This document shows, piece by piece, positions 54,017 to 61,973 of a stretch of 64,000 bases of DNA. A program made the translations under genes and the position numbers. The DNA comes from an uncultured Ilumatobacter sp. Its GTDB lineage: Bacteria; Actinomycetota; Acidimicrobiia; Acidimicrobiales; Ilumatobacteraceae. Position 1 is the stretch's first letter; every line of letters starts with the position of its first letter. Under the pieces are notes generated by a model. The model was not told where the DNA came from and ran no database searches. It saw nothing but the letters and a program-made list of their open reading frames with translations. Location of the stretch: the NCBI GenBank assembly GCA_905480335.1, contig CAJQPY010000005.1, positions 124,001-188,000 on the forward strand, given 5' to 3'.

Positions 54017-54301
54017 TCACCCGGCGTCGCGGTCCTGCCGACGATCGCTGCCGTTCTCAGCTCCTTTGCTGAGAACGGCAGCGTTCAACGTCGAGACAAA
54101 TCGCTGCATCTCGGTGACGTCGAATCGTCGCGCAGCGAACACCTCCGAGACGAGCTAGGTCACCAGCTGACTTGCCACCTCACCCGCCTCGTGGCCACCT
54201 TTCTCGTCGGCGACAACGCAGACGTCGTCGCTCACATAAAACGCATCCTCGTTGTGACTGCGCACGCCACCGACGTGCGTCGTCGCCGCCAGGTGAAGGT
54301 C
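54017..54301 (-). pseudogene. Decayed PP2C-type Ser/Thr phosphatase (N-terminal remnant)
   Basis: The minus strand reads LHLAATTHVGGVRSHNEDAF, YVSDDVCVVADEKGGHEAGE and VASQLVT, then a TAG at 54155-54157, then in the same frame FDVTEMQRFVSTLNAAVLSK up to a TGA at 54017. This is the start of a PP2C phosphatase: the NNEDA metal motif is SHNEDA, but VADGMGGH has become VADEKGGH. Everything after the first quarter of the domain is missing and there is no start codon before the first residues. It lies next to an FHA gene, and in actinobacteria such phosphatases and FHA proteins work together, so this was probably a phosphosignalling pair. Confidence 0.75.
54046..54083. repeat. Perfect 16-bp inverted repeat
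   Basis: CGCTGCCGTTCTCAGC (54046-54061) and GCTGAGAACGGCAGCG (54068-54083) with loop TCCTTT. It lies inside the phosphatase remnant, 55 bp upstream of the proposed FHA start. It can form a strong hairpin, which may now act as a terminator or attenuator before the FHA gene. Confidence 0.6.
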
Positions 54302-54344
54302 GGACCCGCGGCTGATTCGAACGTTCCGGCGTGAGCGCCCTCTA

Positions 54345-54800
54345 TCAGAAGAAGCGGGGGATCGACCCGTCGACGAGACGTGCAATCCAAATCCCGGTGA
54401 TCAGCACGACGTTCACGATGCCGAGTACGACAAGGACCCGGTTCCAGTCGACGGTTCGACCGATCCGCCGAACGACGCCGTACACCGACCCGGCGACGAT
54501 GACCTGAGCCGCCGCGAGCACCAGGAACGGGTGGTCCTGCCATGCCGAACCGATCTGCCCGCGCGTGAGGTGTCGGGCGGAGCGGGTCATCCCACACCCG
54601 GGGCAGTACCCGCCGGTGCAACGCCGAAAGACGCACACGCCCGGGCCGTCATCGGTCCCTCCGGCATCGACGACGAGCACGGCAGCGACGACCAAGAGCG
54701 CGATCCGCACGGGAGACGCGCTCAGCCACCGAAACCCACTCGGTCGCGGCTGCGCCGAGACCTGGTGGTCGTGTCGGGCGTCAGGGTCGGTGATGGTCAT
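54345..54800 (-). CDS. DUF2752 membrane protein
   Basis: A 151-residue protein with three to four hydrophobic helices. The family motif is GGYCPGCGMTRSARHLTRGQ, with two Cys in CPGCG and the following TR, near residues 63-82; VFRRCTGG precedes it. DUF2752 has no proven function. N-terminal part polar. It ends about 45 bp before the phosphatase remnant begins and may have been co-transcribed with it. Upstream about 105 bp away is the DUF2510/DUF4190 gene on the same strand. Confidence 0.78.
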   Translation of the reverse strand: MTITDPDARHDHQVSAQPRPSGFRWLSASPVRIALLVVAAVLVVDAGGTDDGPGVCVFRRCTGGYCPGCGMTRSARHLTRGQIGSAWQDHPFLVLAAAQVIVAGSVYGVVRRIGRTVDWNRVLVVLGIVNVVLITGIWIARLVDGSIPRFF

Positions 54801-54906
54801 GCAGTTCTACCGGACGGTGGTGTCCCCGGCGATCGGGGTGGCTGATGCGGAGCATAGGGCACACCAGCGATGGGCCCCCGACGACGCCTGGCGTCTGCCG
54901 CCCACG

Positions 54907-55425
54907 TCAGGTCTCGCCAACCGCGACGGCGACAACCCAGAGGGCCAAGAGTGCAGCGAACAGCGCCAGGCCCACGATGCCCACGATGAACGCCGCCTTT
55001 GCGGTACCGCGAGACGCAGGGTCGCGCTCACCTCGGTCAATGGCCTTCATCTGGGTCCAACCCATGATCGTCCCGGGGATCGACAACAGGAAGCCTCCAC
55101 AGCAACTGAGTACGAGACCTGCGATCGACAAACCGAGCGCCCATCCGGCGACGGCGCTCTTCGGGTAGTTCGAACCCGTCGCGGCGAACGTTTGATAACC
55201 AGGTGGCGATCCGAAGGCGGGAGGCCCAGAGGCCTGTGGCACTGCGCCAGGCTGCTGATATCCCTGTGGTGCGCCGAATTCCTGAGGAGCCCCGTACTGC
55301 GGCGGTTGCGGGCCTCCCGGCCGCCGATCCTCGGTCCAGGCCGAGCCGTTCCAGTACCGCTCACCTCCGGGCCGCTCGACATCGGGATACCACCCTGCCG
55401 GTGTGACGCCTGCACCCATGTTCAT
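54907..55425 (-). CDS. DUF2510-DUF4190 membrane protein
   Basis: A 172-residue actinobacterial-type protein. It starts with the DUF2510 motif TPAGWYPDVERPGGERYWNG and SAWTEDRRPGG, then a Gln/Pro/Gly-rich linker (QEFGAPQGYQQPGAVPQ), then a DUF4190-like pair of helices (VAGWALGLSIAGLVLSCCGG and TAKAAFIVGIVGLALFAALL) separated by GTIMGWTQMKAIDRGERDP. These proteins are common at the actinobacterial membrane; the function is unknown. The ATG at 55425 follows an AAGGGG ribosome site; the open frame goes on upstream but is not coding there. Confidence 0.78.
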   Translation of the reverse strand: MNMGAGVTPAGWYPDVERPGGERYWNGSAWTEDRRPGGPQPPQYGAPQEFGAPQGYQQPGAVPQASGPPAFGSPPGYQTFAATGSNYPKSAVAGWALGLSIAGLVLSCCGGFLLSIPGTIMGWTQMKAIDRGERDPASRGTAKAAFIVGIVGLALFAALLALWVVAVAVGET

Positions 55426-55568
55426 GTCCCCTTCGGCCCCGATGGCAGCGGTTGCCACCCAGCAGGAGTCTGCTCGGTCGTCCGGGCGAGCGCAACCATC
55501 CGTGCCGTCGTGGCCGATCGCAGCGGCCCACGACACGACTCGCTGACCCGCTAACCCAGTCCACATGC

Positions 55569-56540
55569 CTACATCGTGACGACGACTTTCCCGTGGGTCT
55601 TGCGGTCGGCGAGATCCTGGAGCGCCGCAGCCCCGTTCTCGAAGGCGTACGGCGGGAACAGCGGCGGATCGATCGTTCCCTCGGCCGCCATCCCGAGCAG
55701 CGTCGTCATCTGCTGTCCAAGCGAGTCGGGGAACTTGCCGAGCGACGCTCCCCAGTGGACCCCGACGATCGAGTAACTCTTGAGCAGGGCGTGATTCGTC
55801 TTGACCTCCGGGATCCCAGCGACGAATCCGATGACCAGCAGCCGACTGTCCCAACCCATGCAGCGACGGACCTGATGGAACGTGTCGCCGCCCACCGGGT
55901 CATAGGCGACGTCGACACCGCCGCCTGACGCTTTGCGGACAGCGTCGACCCAGTCGGGTGTCTCACGATGGTCGATGACGACATCGGCACCGATGTCGCG
56001 GACCAGGTCGACTTTCGTCTGTCCGCCGGCAATCGCGATCGTCCGGGCGCCCGCAGCTTTTGCGAGTTGGATCGCAGCGGTCCCGGTGCCACCTGCTGCG
56101 CCGGTGATCAGCACGGTCTCGCCGGCCTGCAGGTGGGCCCGGTCGTGCAGCGCGTAGAGCGTCGTGCAGTAGTTGATCGGGATCGCCGCCGCGGTTTCGG
56201 CGGACACACCGTCAGGCACCACGAACACTCCTGCCGCCGGATGGGTCACCTGCTCGGCGAGTCCACCGCTGCCGAGGAACGCAACACGCTGGCCCACCTC
56301 GACCCCGGTCACCCCGTCGCCCAGCGCAACGACGCTGCCGCACGATTCGCCACCAGGCGTGTAGCCGGGGCCGGTCTTGACCTGGTACTGACCGCGACAC
56401 TGCAACACATCAGGGAACGCCAGGCCCACCGCTTCGACGTCGATCAACACCTCGCCGGGCCCCGGCGACGGCGCGTCTTCGTCGACCAGCCGAAGCTGCT
56501 CTGCAGGGTCACCGAGTTCATGGAGTCGCCAGATGCGCAT
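55569..56540 (-). CDS. NADPH:quinone oxidoreductase family (MDR) protein
   Basis: A 323-residue zinc-free medium-chain reductase. GroES-like N-terminal part (GPGEVLIDVEAVGLAFPDVL, GYTPGGESCGSVVALGDGVT) and a Rossmann part (GETVLITGAAGGTGTAAIQL near residue 140, VIDHRETPDWVDAVRKASGG, DVAYDPVGGDTFHQVRRCMG). It would reduce a quinone or an alpha,beta-unsaturated carbonyl with NADPH. ATG at 56540 begins the standard N-terminus (MRIWRLHELG); the upstream frame is non-coding. Divergent from the kinase gene, with 57 bp between. Confidence 0.86.
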   Translation of the reverse strand: MRIWRLHELGDPAEQLRLVDEDAPSPGPGEVLIDVEAVGLAFPDVLQCRGQYQVKTGPGYTPGGESCGSVVALGDGVTGVEVGQRVAFLGSGGLAEQVTHPAAGVFVVPDGVSAETAAAIPINYCTTLYALHDRAHLQAGETVLITGAAGGTGTAAIQLAKAAGARTIAIAGGQTKVDLVRDIGADVVIDHRETPDWVDAVRKASGGGVDVAYDPVGGDTFHQVRRCMGWDSRLLVIGFVAGIPEVKTNHALLKSYSIVGVHWGASLGKFPDSLGQQMTTLLGMAAEGTIDPPLFPPYAFENGAAALQDLADRKTHGKVVVTM

Positions 56541-56584
56541 TGCTCCAACGTATTCGCAGTGGGCACACCGGACGAAGTGCGCCG

Positions 56585-56590
56585 TATCGT
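56585..56590 (+). promoter_or_regulatory. -10 box of leaderless promoter for the kinase gene
   Basis: TATCGT ends 7 nt before the GTG at 56598 and decides this start. Confidence 0.45.
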
Positions 56591-56597
56591 CATCCTG

Positions 56598-57194
56598 GTG
56601 ACCATCGTGGCGATCGACGGGCCGACCGGCGTCGGCAAGAGCACCACCTCCCGGGCGATCGCCGAACGCGTCGGCGCCCCGCTGTTGCTCGACCCCGTCT
56701 CGGTCAACCCGCTCCTCGACGACTATTACACCGGCGAGGCGACTCCATCGGCAGGACTCGACACAGAACTCGCCTTCCTCCGGGGGCGAGCAGAACTGCT
56801 TGCATCGGCCGACCGCGATCAGCTCGTGGTCGCAGACTTCACCGTGCTCCGGACGGCCCCGTTCAGCGAGTTCCTCGCAGACCCCGACGATCGGCGTCGC
56901 GTCCTCGACGAGATGCGTCGACTGGTGGCGGACGGCCCGCGCATCGACGTACTCGTGCTCCTTCGTGCTGAGCCCGATGTGCTCCTCGAACGTGTCCGCA
57001 CTCGCGATCGCCGAGCCGAAGTCGATCTCACGATCGAACACCTCGTCGAACTCTGCCGCCACTTCGCCACGTGGCGCAACGAGTTGCTGGCACATGCCGC
57101 GATGGCGATCGAGATCGACACGGCGGCATGGGACCCACGACGACGTGATGACCTCGACGGTCTCATGACCCGGATCGCCGAGTCGTTGCAATGA
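56598..57194 (+). CDS. P-loop nucleoside/nucleotide kinase-like protein
   Basis: A 198-residue kinase with the Walker A motif IDGPTGVGKSTTSRAIAER near residues 5-23. The Asp-rich segment VVADFTVLRTAPF and a lid with VRTRDRRAEVDLTIEHLVEL follow, resembling deoxynucleoside kinases (dNK type) more than thymidylate kinase. It would phosphorylate a nucleoside or nucleotide with ATP. The GTG at 56598 is favoured by the TATCGT box and by starting at the P-loop strand. The stop overlaps the next gene (ATGA). Confidence 0.68.
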   Translation: MTIVAIDGPTGVGKSTTSRAIAERVGAPLLLDPVSVNPLLDDYYTGEATPSAGLDTELAFLRGRAELLASADRDQLVVADFTVLRTAPFSEFLADPDDRRRVLDEMRRLVADGPRIDVLVLLRAEPDVLLERVRTRDRRAEVDLTIEHLVELCRHFATWRNELLAHAAMAIEIDTAAWDPRRRDDLDGLMTRIAESLQ

Positions 57195-57709
57195 CCAACG
57201 TCAACCTCATCGGCAGTCTGCACGCCGGGTCGGCCAACGGTGCCCTCACCCGGGCCGCCACCGGCATCCTGCCGGAACACGTTTCGTTGTCGCTGCACAA
57301 TGTGAGCTGACTTCCGTTGCACAACGGCGGCGACGAGACGGCGGGACCTCCTGCCAACGTCATCACTCTGCATGCTGCGGCTCCTGATGCCGACGGGATC
57401 GTGCTGTTCTCCCGCAAGTACAACAGTTCGCTCTCCGCTGTCACGAAGAACGTGATCGACTGGCTGTCACGCGGCTCGCAGGCGTGGGAGGGCACCGGGA
57501 TCACGATGTCGCCCGGCGGTCGCGCTGGGCTCGGCGCCCGCGAACATCTCAGTGCGATCATGCAACGCCAGGCCACTCGACTGTTCGAGACGATCGGCTT
57601 CGGCACCCACGGCCACCGCCTTGATGCGGATGGTGACGTGACCGACCCTGCAACGCTCGCCGAACTCGCGGACTTCCTCGCGCGCTACGCCGAGCACTGC
57701 CGCGGCTGA
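57191..57709 (+). pseudogene. NADPH-dependent FMN reductase interrupted by TGA (codon 40)
   Basis: A flavodoxin-like reductase of 172 codons, start ATG overlapping the kinase stop. It reads VNLIGSLHAGSANGALTRAA and LSLHNVS, then TGA at 57308-57310, then in the same frame LPLHNGGDETAGPPANV, IVLFSRKYNSSLSAVTKNVI and DWLSRGSQAWEGTGITMSPG. In relatives this position is usually Asp, Gly or Ser, not Cys. I see no SECIS-like hairpin with a G in the loop at the right distance, although a CCGTTG/CAACGG hairpin starts 4 nt after the TGA. A nonsense mutation (for example GGA to TGA) or a sequencing error is the simplest reading; Sec is a weak alternative. Confidence 0.6.
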
Positions 57710-57756
57710 TCTGAATCCGCGTCGAGCCGGGCAAGGCCTCCCGGTCACAGCTCCCC

Positions 57757-57762
57757 TACGCT
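57757..57762 (+). promoter_or_regulatory. -10 box of leaderless promoter for the lipoprotein hydrolase
   Basis: TACGCT ends 6 nt before the ATG at 57769. Confidence 0.5.
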
Positions 57763-57768
57763 CGAGAG

Positions 57769-59004
57769 ATGCGTCGACTGCTTCCGATCATCCTGACCGC
57801 CACGATCGTGGCCGCTTCATGCGCATCGGGTTCGGACGACGAGGCTGCTCCGGCAACAGCGACTCCAGCGGATTCGACTCTGGTAACAGACGCCCCACCG
57901 GCAACCGGCCCACCGTCGACCGACGCGACACCGGAGACTCCGCCTCCGACCGACGCGCCGACCACCGTCGCCCCCACGACAACCGCGACACCCGAACCTG
58001 CGGTGACGCCGGCCGAACTTGCCGCACAGGGCCCGCACGCCGTCGGCGTGACCACCCGGGCACTCCCGGAGGGCAACCTCGTGGAAGTGTGGTATCCGGC
58101 CGACGACTCCACGAGCGGCGGGACCGTCGAGTATCAGGTGCGCAGCTTCCTGCCGCCCGCCGTCGGAGATCTTGTTCCTGACACCGTCGACGACGCCCGC
58201 TCCATTGACGCGACCCGCGACGCCGCTCCCGCCACCACCGGCCCCTTCCCGATCGTGTTGTTCAGCCACGGATCGACGTCGTTCCGGCTCCAGTCGAGCG
58301 TGTTGGCACAGCACCTGGCTTCGTGGGGCATCGTCACCGCGTCGACCGATCATCCCTCGCGTGACCTCCTGAACGTGATCGGTGGGACCGCCGAAGGCCA
58401 GCCACCCTCGATCGACGACTTCCGATCGATGCGGACCTATCTCACGACACTCGGTGACGACGAGATCCTCGGCGGCGTGCTCGACAACAACCGAATCGCG
58501 CTCGGCGGGCACTCTGCGGGCGGCGGCACCATCGTGCAAATGGCCAGCGACGACGGGATCCTCGGCTACGTGTCGTACGCGTCGGGCCTCGGCGACGGAG
58601 CACCCGACGTGCCGTCTCTGTTCATGGCGGGCGAACTCGACATGATCGTCGACCCGGTCGAACGGACTGCTGCCGCCTTCGAGCGGGCGCCGTCACCGTC
58701 ATGGCTGTGGTCGTTTGCCGATTCCGGCCACCTTGCATTCTCGGACTTGTGTGCCGTCGGCAGCGACGGCGCCACGCTGATCGACCTTGCCGAGGCCGCT
58801 GGGCTCGGCGCGCTCGTCGACGATCGTCTCCGGTCGCTCGGCACCGACGGCTGCAATGATCCGAACCGGCCGGTAGAAGAGGTCTGGCCCGGCGTCCACC
58901 AGTCGGCGACCGGTTTCTACCGGTGGGTGTTCGGCGTCGACGCCGACCCGATCGGGCTCGACGAGTCAGTCGTCACCGATGGGGTCACCGTCACCGCCAA
59001 GTAG
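57769..59004 (+). CDS. Secreted alpha/beta-hydrolase lipoprotein (PAF-acetylhydrolase/polyester-hydrolase-like)
   Basis: A 411-residue exported enzyme. MRRLLPIILTATIVAASC is a lipoprotein signal peptide with the Cys of the lipobox at residue 18; a Thr/Pro-rich linker (residues 22-80) follows. The hydrolase fold has the oxyanion region IVLFSHGSTS, the nucleophile elbow IALGGHSAGGGT, LFMAGELDMIVDP with the acid and SWLWSFADSGHLAFSDLC with the catalytic His. The elbow GHSAGG and the layout match PAF-acetylhydrolase-like and dienelactone-type secreted esterases. It probably acts on esters or lipids outside the cell. Confidence 0.78.
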   Translation: MRRLLPIILTATIVAASCASGSDDEAAPATATPADSTLVTDAPPATGPPSTDATPETPPPTDAPTTVAPTTTATPEPAVTPAELAAQGPHAVGVTTRALPEGNLVEVWYPADDSTSGGTVEYQVRSFLPPAVGDLVPDTVDDARSIDATRDAAPATTGPFPIVLFSHGSTSFRLQSSVLAQHLASWGIVTASTDHPSRDLLNVIGGTAEGQPPSIDDFRSMRTYLTTLGDDEILGGVLDNNRIALGGHSAGGGTIVQMASDDGILGYVSYASGLGDGAPDVPSLFMAGELDMIVDPVERTAAAFERAPSPSWLWSFADSGHLAFSDLCAVGSDGATLIDLAEAAGLGALVDDRLRSLGTDGCNDPNRPVEEVWPGVHQSATGFYRWVFGVDADPIGLDESVVTDGVTVTAK

Positions 59005-59065
59005 CGCCCGGGAACGGCAGTGCTCGGGTCCGCCTCGCACCACCCCGACCCGCGAGACTTGCGCG

Positions 59066-59830
59066 ATGGATCTCGGATTGAACGGAACCCGCGCCATCGT
59101 GACCGGCGGGTCACGCGGCATCGGACGGACCATTGCGGAAACGTTGATCGCCGAGGGAGGCCATGTCGCGATCTGCGGACGGAACGAGGAGACGCTCGAC
59201 GCCACCGTCGCCTCCCTGGGATCACGCGCCACCGGCAGAGTGGTCGACGTGTCCGATCACGAGGCGCTCACCGCCTGGGTCGATGCGTCGGCCGAGGCCA
59301 TGGGCGGGCTCGACATCGTGATTTCCAATGCATCCGCGCTCGGCGGGCCACCCGACACGCCCGACAAGTGGCGAACCGTGTTCGAGACCGACGTACTCTC
59401 GACCGTTTCCCTCGTCGACGCAGCGACACCGCACCTCGAAGCGAGCGGCATCGGCAGCATCGTGCAACTCGGCACCATCACCGCGGTCGAGTACCACGGT
59501 TACCCGGGTGGCACCCGCAGCTATGGCGCACTGAAGGCAGCGCTGCTCAATTACACGAGCCAGTTGGCATTCGAACTCGGCCCGAAGAAGATTCGGGCGA
59601 ACTCGGTGTCGCCGGGTCCGATCTACATTGCGGACGGATCGTGGGGCTTCATCGAGACCGCGGCACCTGACTACTTCGGTGAGAACGTCGAACATCATCC
59701 GCAGCAGCGACTCGGCACACCCGAGGAAGTCGCCCGTGTCGTCGCGTTCCTCGCGAGTCCGGCCGCCTCGTGGGTCACCGGCGACAACGTCGTCGTCGAC
59801 GGTGGTTTCACCCGCCGCCACGCCTTCTGA
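59066..59830 (+). CDS. SDR-family oxidoreductase
   Basis: A 254-residue short-chain dehydrogenase. Cofactor motif AIVTGGSRGIGRTIAETLIA at residues 10-29, ICGRNEET after strand 2 (the Arg suggests NADP), NASALGG in place of NNAG, and catalytic YGALK. The usual catalytic Ser segment reads VQLGTITAVE, with Thr in place of Ser, so activity may be altered. The C-terminal AASWVTGDNVVVDGGFTRRH is standard. The ATG at 59066 begins the fold; an earlier start is unlikely. Downstream, on the other strand, lies the glutamate-dehydrogenase remnant. Confidence 0.82.
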   Translation: MDLGLNGTRAIVTGGSRGIGRTIAETLIAEGGHVAICGRNEETLDATVASLGSRATGRVVDVSDHEALTAWVDASAEAMGGLDIVISNASALGGPPDTPDKWRTVFETDVLSTVSLVDAATPHLEASGIGSIVQLGTITAVEYHGYPGGTRSYGALKAALLNYTSQLAFELGPKKIRANSVSPGPIYIADGSWGFIETAAPDYFGENVEHHPQQRLGTPEEVARVVAFLASPAASWVTGDNVVVDGGFTRRHAF

Positions 59831-59859
59831 GGCCAGGCCCTCGCCGAACAGACGTCGCG

Positions 59860-60129
59860 TCAGCCTCCTGCGGAAATCGTCAGATTGCGAAGTTGGCGCA
59901 GCGCCACAGACAGTATCGTGAGGTCGAAGCTCTCGGCGCGGCGGATCTCCTGGTGCATCGCGATGGTGCGATCGACCGAGCGTTGGTGTGCCGCGATCCA
60001 CTCGACCGGCGAGCCGTGGGCCGAACGCATCACACTTCGTGTCAGCTCGGCCATCACGTTCATCAGGTCGTCACGCATCGACGATCGAGCCTGGGTCTGC
60101 CAGCGATCAGAACGTGGCAGCGCACCGAT
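59860..60129 (-). pseudogene. C-terminal remnant of NAD-specific glutamate dehydrogenase
   Basis: On the minus strand ALPRSDRWQTQARSSMRDDL, MNVMAELTRSVMRSA and ESFDLTILSVALRQLRNL match, as I recall them, the last about 90 residues of the very large (180-kDa class) NAD-GDH: the DRW-ARxxLRDDL helix and the closing LSVALRxLRxL. The remaining 1500 residues are absent: the coding pattern stops at about 60130 and DNA upstream is occupied by other genes on the plus strand. An isolated tail cannot have activity, so this is the stump of a deleted gene or a recombination scar. Confidence 0.65.
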
Positions 60130-60372
60130 GCCGGTCCGCCTCGGCGTTGAACCTCGACGGCCGGACGGACCAGAATCCGAGTCGAGCGGGGACGTTCGAC
60201 TCACCCGGGCGCAGTGGGGCCATGTCCACGTCAGGCCCGATCTGAGGTCCCATCGGCGCGAGCCTGTCCAAACTGAATTGACCGGGCGATCAATTCAGGG
60301 ACATTCGGCCCTGCTGCGCAACCCGATCCGTCTGTCAAGTTGAAACGATTCGCCGAGACAGCGGGGGCAACC

Positions 60373-60636
60373 ATGCGACAACGACGCCATGCATTGAGTG
60401 GGGCGCTCTACGACGGGAACGTCGACGTCACGTCGAGAGAGGGAGTGACGGGAACGTTCACCGTCGACGGAGAGTGGATCAGTGGCGATCTGCGCCACGC
60501 CGACCCGCATCTGTGCGGGTGGCTCGCCGGGCCACAACTGCCGCCACGACTCGCAGTCCTCCCCCGCTTCCGGTCCACCGACGGGGCCGCCCCCGACACC
60601 ACTAGCACGACCAGCGACACAGAGGACGCTCGATGA
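60373..60636 (+). CDS. Small protein preceding the Rieske oxygenase
   Basis: An 87-residue protein (87 from the ATG at 60373, 98 from 60340). MRQRRHALSGALYDGNVDVT, then GVTGTFTVDGEWISGDLRHA and DPHLCGWLAGPQLP look like a small beta-rich fold, followed by a Thr/Ser/Asp-rich tail. I do not recognise a family. GGGGG at -8 supports the start at 60373. The stop overlaps the Rieske ATG by 4 nt, so it is translationally coupled to the oxygenase and may be an accessory. Confidence 0.6.
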   Translation: MRQRRHALSGALYDGNVDVTSREGVTGTFTVDGEWISGDLRHADPHLCGWLAGPQLPPRLAVLPRFRSTDGAAPDTTSTTSDTEDAR

Positions 60637-61973
60637 GCATCGACTACAACCAACGCCCCACGGTGACGTACCAAGAGCTGCTCGACACCGACAGCCACGA
60701 GGTGCCCAAGGTGCTGCGCTGGTTCTCCCCGATGCCTCCGAGCGAAGCCGACGTTCCGGTCGAGCGGTACACAAGCGCCGAATTCCACAAGCTCGAAGTC
60801 GACAAGATGTGGATGAAGGCGTGGCAGATGGCCTGCCGCGAGGAGGACATCCCCGAGCCGGGCGATCACCTGTCGTACGACATCGTCGGCCGTTCGATCC
60901 TCGTTGCCCGCACCGAGTCCGGTGAGATCAATGCCTTCCACAACGTGTGCCCACATCGCGGAAGGAAGTTGAAGGAATCGCGAGGCCGCGACACCGAGCT
61001 GCGCTGCGCCTTCCACGGATTCGCCTGGGAGCTCGGAGGATGTTTGAAGCAGGTGCCGTGTCAATGGGACTTCCCGCGGCTCGAGTCCGCTGAGTGGGCG
61101 CTCACCGACGTCCGAGTCGGAACCTGGGGCGGCTTCGTGTTCATCAACATGGATCCTGACTGCGAACCGTTGGAGGACTTCCTCGGCGACCTCGATTCCC
61201 ACTTCGATCGCTGGCCATTGGAGGACCGCTACAAGGAGGCCCACGTCGCGAAGGTCATGAACTGCAACTGGAAGATCGCCCAGGAGGCGTTCATGGAGGC
61301 GTTCCATGTGGTCGCCACCCATCCGCAGTTACTTCCGAGCCTCGGCGACGCAATCAGCCAGTACGACGTGTTCGGCAACTTCTCTAGAGCGATCTCACCG
61401 AACGGTGTTCCGAGCCCACACGTCACCTGGGAGCCGTCGCAGCAGGACATCTTCGATGCGATGAGCGACCGCAACCTCGACGAGGAACCGAAGGCGGTGG
61501 TTCCGGACGGCGAGACCGCCCGTCATCTCGCTGCCGAGTCGGCTCGGGAATCGCTCCGACCAGCGATCGGTGACCGGGCCGACGAACTCTGCGACGCCGA
61601 GCTGACCGAAAGCATTTATTACACCGTCTTTCCGAATTTTCACCCGTGGGCGGCGTACAACCGGATCGTGTATCGCTTCCGACCGTACGGCAACGACCAC
61701 CGGCGGTCCATTATGGAGTGCATGTTCCTCTCACCCTTCGTCGGCGAACGTCCACCCGCCGCTCCGATCCACTGGCTGACCGACGATGACGACTGGACGG
61801 TCGCCACGGAACTCGGAATGCTCGGGCGCGTCTTCAACCAGGACGTCTACAACGTGCCCGAGGTTCAAGCGGGTCTCAAGGCGATGGTCAAACCGGGCGT
61901 CACGTTCGCCGATTACCAGGAGACCAAGCCGCGTCACTTCCACGCGATCCTCGACGAGTGGATCGCACGATGA
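60633..61973 (+). CDS. Rieske [2Fe-2S] ring-hydroxylating oxygenase, large subunit
   Basis: A 446-residue oxygenase alpha subunit. The Rieske motif is C106-P-H108 and C125-A-F-H128 (NVCPHRGRKLKESRGRDTE, then LRCAFHGFAW), holding a 2Fe-2S cluster. The catalytic iron site is in NWKIAQEAFMEAFHVVATHP (near residues 211-230), with the two His and the bridging Asp position. There is no small (beta) subunit gene or reductase beside it; the substrate may be a steroid, terpenoid or carnitine-like compound. It overlaps the small protein and the P450 by 4 nt each, forming one translated unit. Confidence 0.88.
   Translation: MSIDYNQRPTVTYQELLDTDSHEVPKVLRWFSPMPPSEADVPVERYTSAEFHKLEVDKMWMKAWQMACREEDIPEPGDHLSYDIVGRSILVARTESGEINAFHNVCPHRGRKLKESRGRDTELRCAFHGFAWELGGCLKQVPCQWDFPRLESAEWALTDVRVGTWGGFVFINMDPDCEPLEDFLGDLDSHFDRWPLEDRYKEAHVAKVMNCNWKIAQEAFMEAFHVVATHPQLLPSLGDAISQYDVFGNFSRAISPNGVPSPHVTWEPSQQDIFDAMSDRNLDEEPKAVVPDGETARHLAAESARESLRPAIGDRADELCDAELTESIYYTVFPNFHPWAAYNRIVYRFRPYGNDHRRSIMECMFLSPFVGERPPAAPIHWLTDDDDWTVATELGMLGRVFNQDVYNVPEVQAGLKAMVKPGVTFADYQETKPRHFHAILDEWIAR

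Noticed and set aside
55968-56597. Long upstream extension of the kinase frame
   Set aside because: It is antisense to the MDR gene; the P-loop starts right after GTG 56598.
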